Origin: a candidate division CSSED10-310 bacterium
GTDB taxonomy: Bacteria > CSSED10-310 > JAFGJC01
Length of the DNA stretch: 15,624 nt
Direction of reading: 5' to 3'
Assembly (NCBI GenBank): GCA_016929305.1
Contig: JAFGJC010000339.1
Location: 1 to 15,624, forward strand
Part shown: in pieces, positions 15,137 to 15,624 of the stretch
Numbering within the stretch: position 1 is the stretch's first letter
Layout of the letters: every line of letters begins with the position of its first letter
Translations under genes and position numbers: made by a program
Notes under the pieces: generated by a model
Database searches by the model: none
What the model saw: the letters and a program-made list of their open reading frames with translations, nothing else
Told to the model about the DNA's origin: nothing

Positions 15137-15624
15137 ATGGGCGCGATGAAACGGTTTAAGTGGAAATATGAATCACTGTTAATACTCACAGCAGCAATAT
15201 GGGGTTTTGCATTTATTGCGCAGCGCGCAGGCATGGAACATGTCGGTCCCTTTACATTCAATGCGGTTCGATTTGCCATGGGAAGCCTGGTTCTTGTGCC
15301 GCTGATTCTGGTGAGGAATCGGCGTGTCAAATCAGAGTCAGATCACTTAAAATGGCGCAAGATTCACCGCTGGGGTCCTGTTCTGGCTGGACTTGTGCTT
15401 TTTCTGGGCGCATCGCTGCAACAGGTCGGTATTGTTTTTACGACCGCGGGTAAAGCGGGATTTATCACCGGGCTTTATGTCATTCTTGTACCTATTTTCG
15501 GACTGTTTCAACGCCAGGTACCTCGTTGGGGAACATGGACAGGAGCGATCCTGGCAGTAGCCGGATTGTATCTGCTCAGCTTCAGCGGTTCATTCACCAT
15601 GTCAACAGGTGATCTGCTCGTTCT
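15137..15624 (+). CDS. EamA/DMT-type membrane transporter, 3' end outside the window
   Basis: 162 residues are visible; the family is usually about 290-300 residues with ten helices in two EamA halves, so roughly the N-terminal half is present. Five hydrophobic segments follow in the expected order: LLILTAAIWGFAFIAQ, FNAVRFAMGSLVLVPLIL, GPVLAGLVLFLGASLQQVG, AGFITGLYVILVPIFGLF and TGAILAVAGLYLLSF. AIWGFAF, then GPFTFNAVRF and GLYVILVP, are characteristic of drug/metabolite transporter permeases. It acts in the cytoplasmic membrane; the substrate cannot be told. The in-frame TAA at 15119 limits the start to ATG 15137 or ATG 15146, and neither has a good ribosome binding site. Nothing links it to the signalling or surface genes. 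Confidence 0.88.
   Translation, partial: MGAMKRFKWKYESLLILTAAIWGFAFIAQRAGMEHVGPFTFNAVRFAMGSLVLVPLILVRNRRVKSESDHLKWRKIHRWGPVLAGLVLFLGASLQQVGIVFTTAGKAGFITGLYVILVPIFGLFQRQVPRWGTWTGAILAVAGLYLLSFSGSFTMSTGDLLV

Overview
The window comes from a bacterium with moderate GC content. Protein style suggests a diderm, probably from an uncultured candidate phylum: large exported beta-helix proteins, Pro/Thr-rich linkers, C-terminal sorting tails (hydrophobic helix plus RR), and Hanks-type Ser/Thr kinases fused to TPR arrays. No rRNA, intact tRNA or housekeeping marker is present, so the phylum cannot be fixed from the sequence. I saw no insertion sequence, transposase, integrase or CRISPR array.

Layout. 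(1) 18-1673, plus strand: a probable two-gene unit for exported proteins, a small protein with three S-T-N-Y repeats and a C-terminal sorting tail, then a fibre-like protein ending in a C1q/TNF-like domain. (2) 1674-2112: a gene-free stretch with a 20-nt match to the 3' end of a tRNA, enclosed by a distant 10-bp inverted repeat. (3) 2113-5139, minus strand: a 1008-residue secreted protein with two consecutive parallel beta-helix domains, a Pro/Thr linker and an unrecognised Cys/aromatic-rich C-terminal domain. (4) 5414-9169, plus: Ser/Thr kinase - STAND ATPase - TPR protein. (5) 9281-11290, minus: a single-pass membrane protein with TPR-like helices predicted on both sides of the membrane. (6) 11634-14009, plus: a second Ser/Thr kinase with a TPR-like C-terminal half. 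(7) 14028-14918, minus: an exported cohesin-like protein with 20 tandem 12-bp units coding a Pro/Thr linker and a sorting tail. (8) 15137-15624, plus: the first half of an EamA/DMT-type transporter, cut by the window end.

How the parts may work together. The centre of interest is the block 5414-14009: two cytoplasmic kinases of different architecture, both non-RD (HGD and HQD), flank a membrane-spanning TPR protein. The membrane protein and the second kinase are divergently transcribed from a 343-bp region that carries promoter-like elements, an exact 10-bp inverted repeat and a 9-bp direct repeat. A reasonable but unproven reading is an envelope-linked phosphosignalling module in which the membrane TPR protein is a scaffold, sensor or substrate. 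The surrounding genes mostly encode exported or surface-anchored proteins. Two of them share an LPVPA-type sorting tail although they lie about 14 kb apart. Start codons were revised by ribosome-binding-site position for the fibre protein (GTG 432), the beta-helix protein (ATG 5139) and, less surely, the first kinase (ATG 5414).
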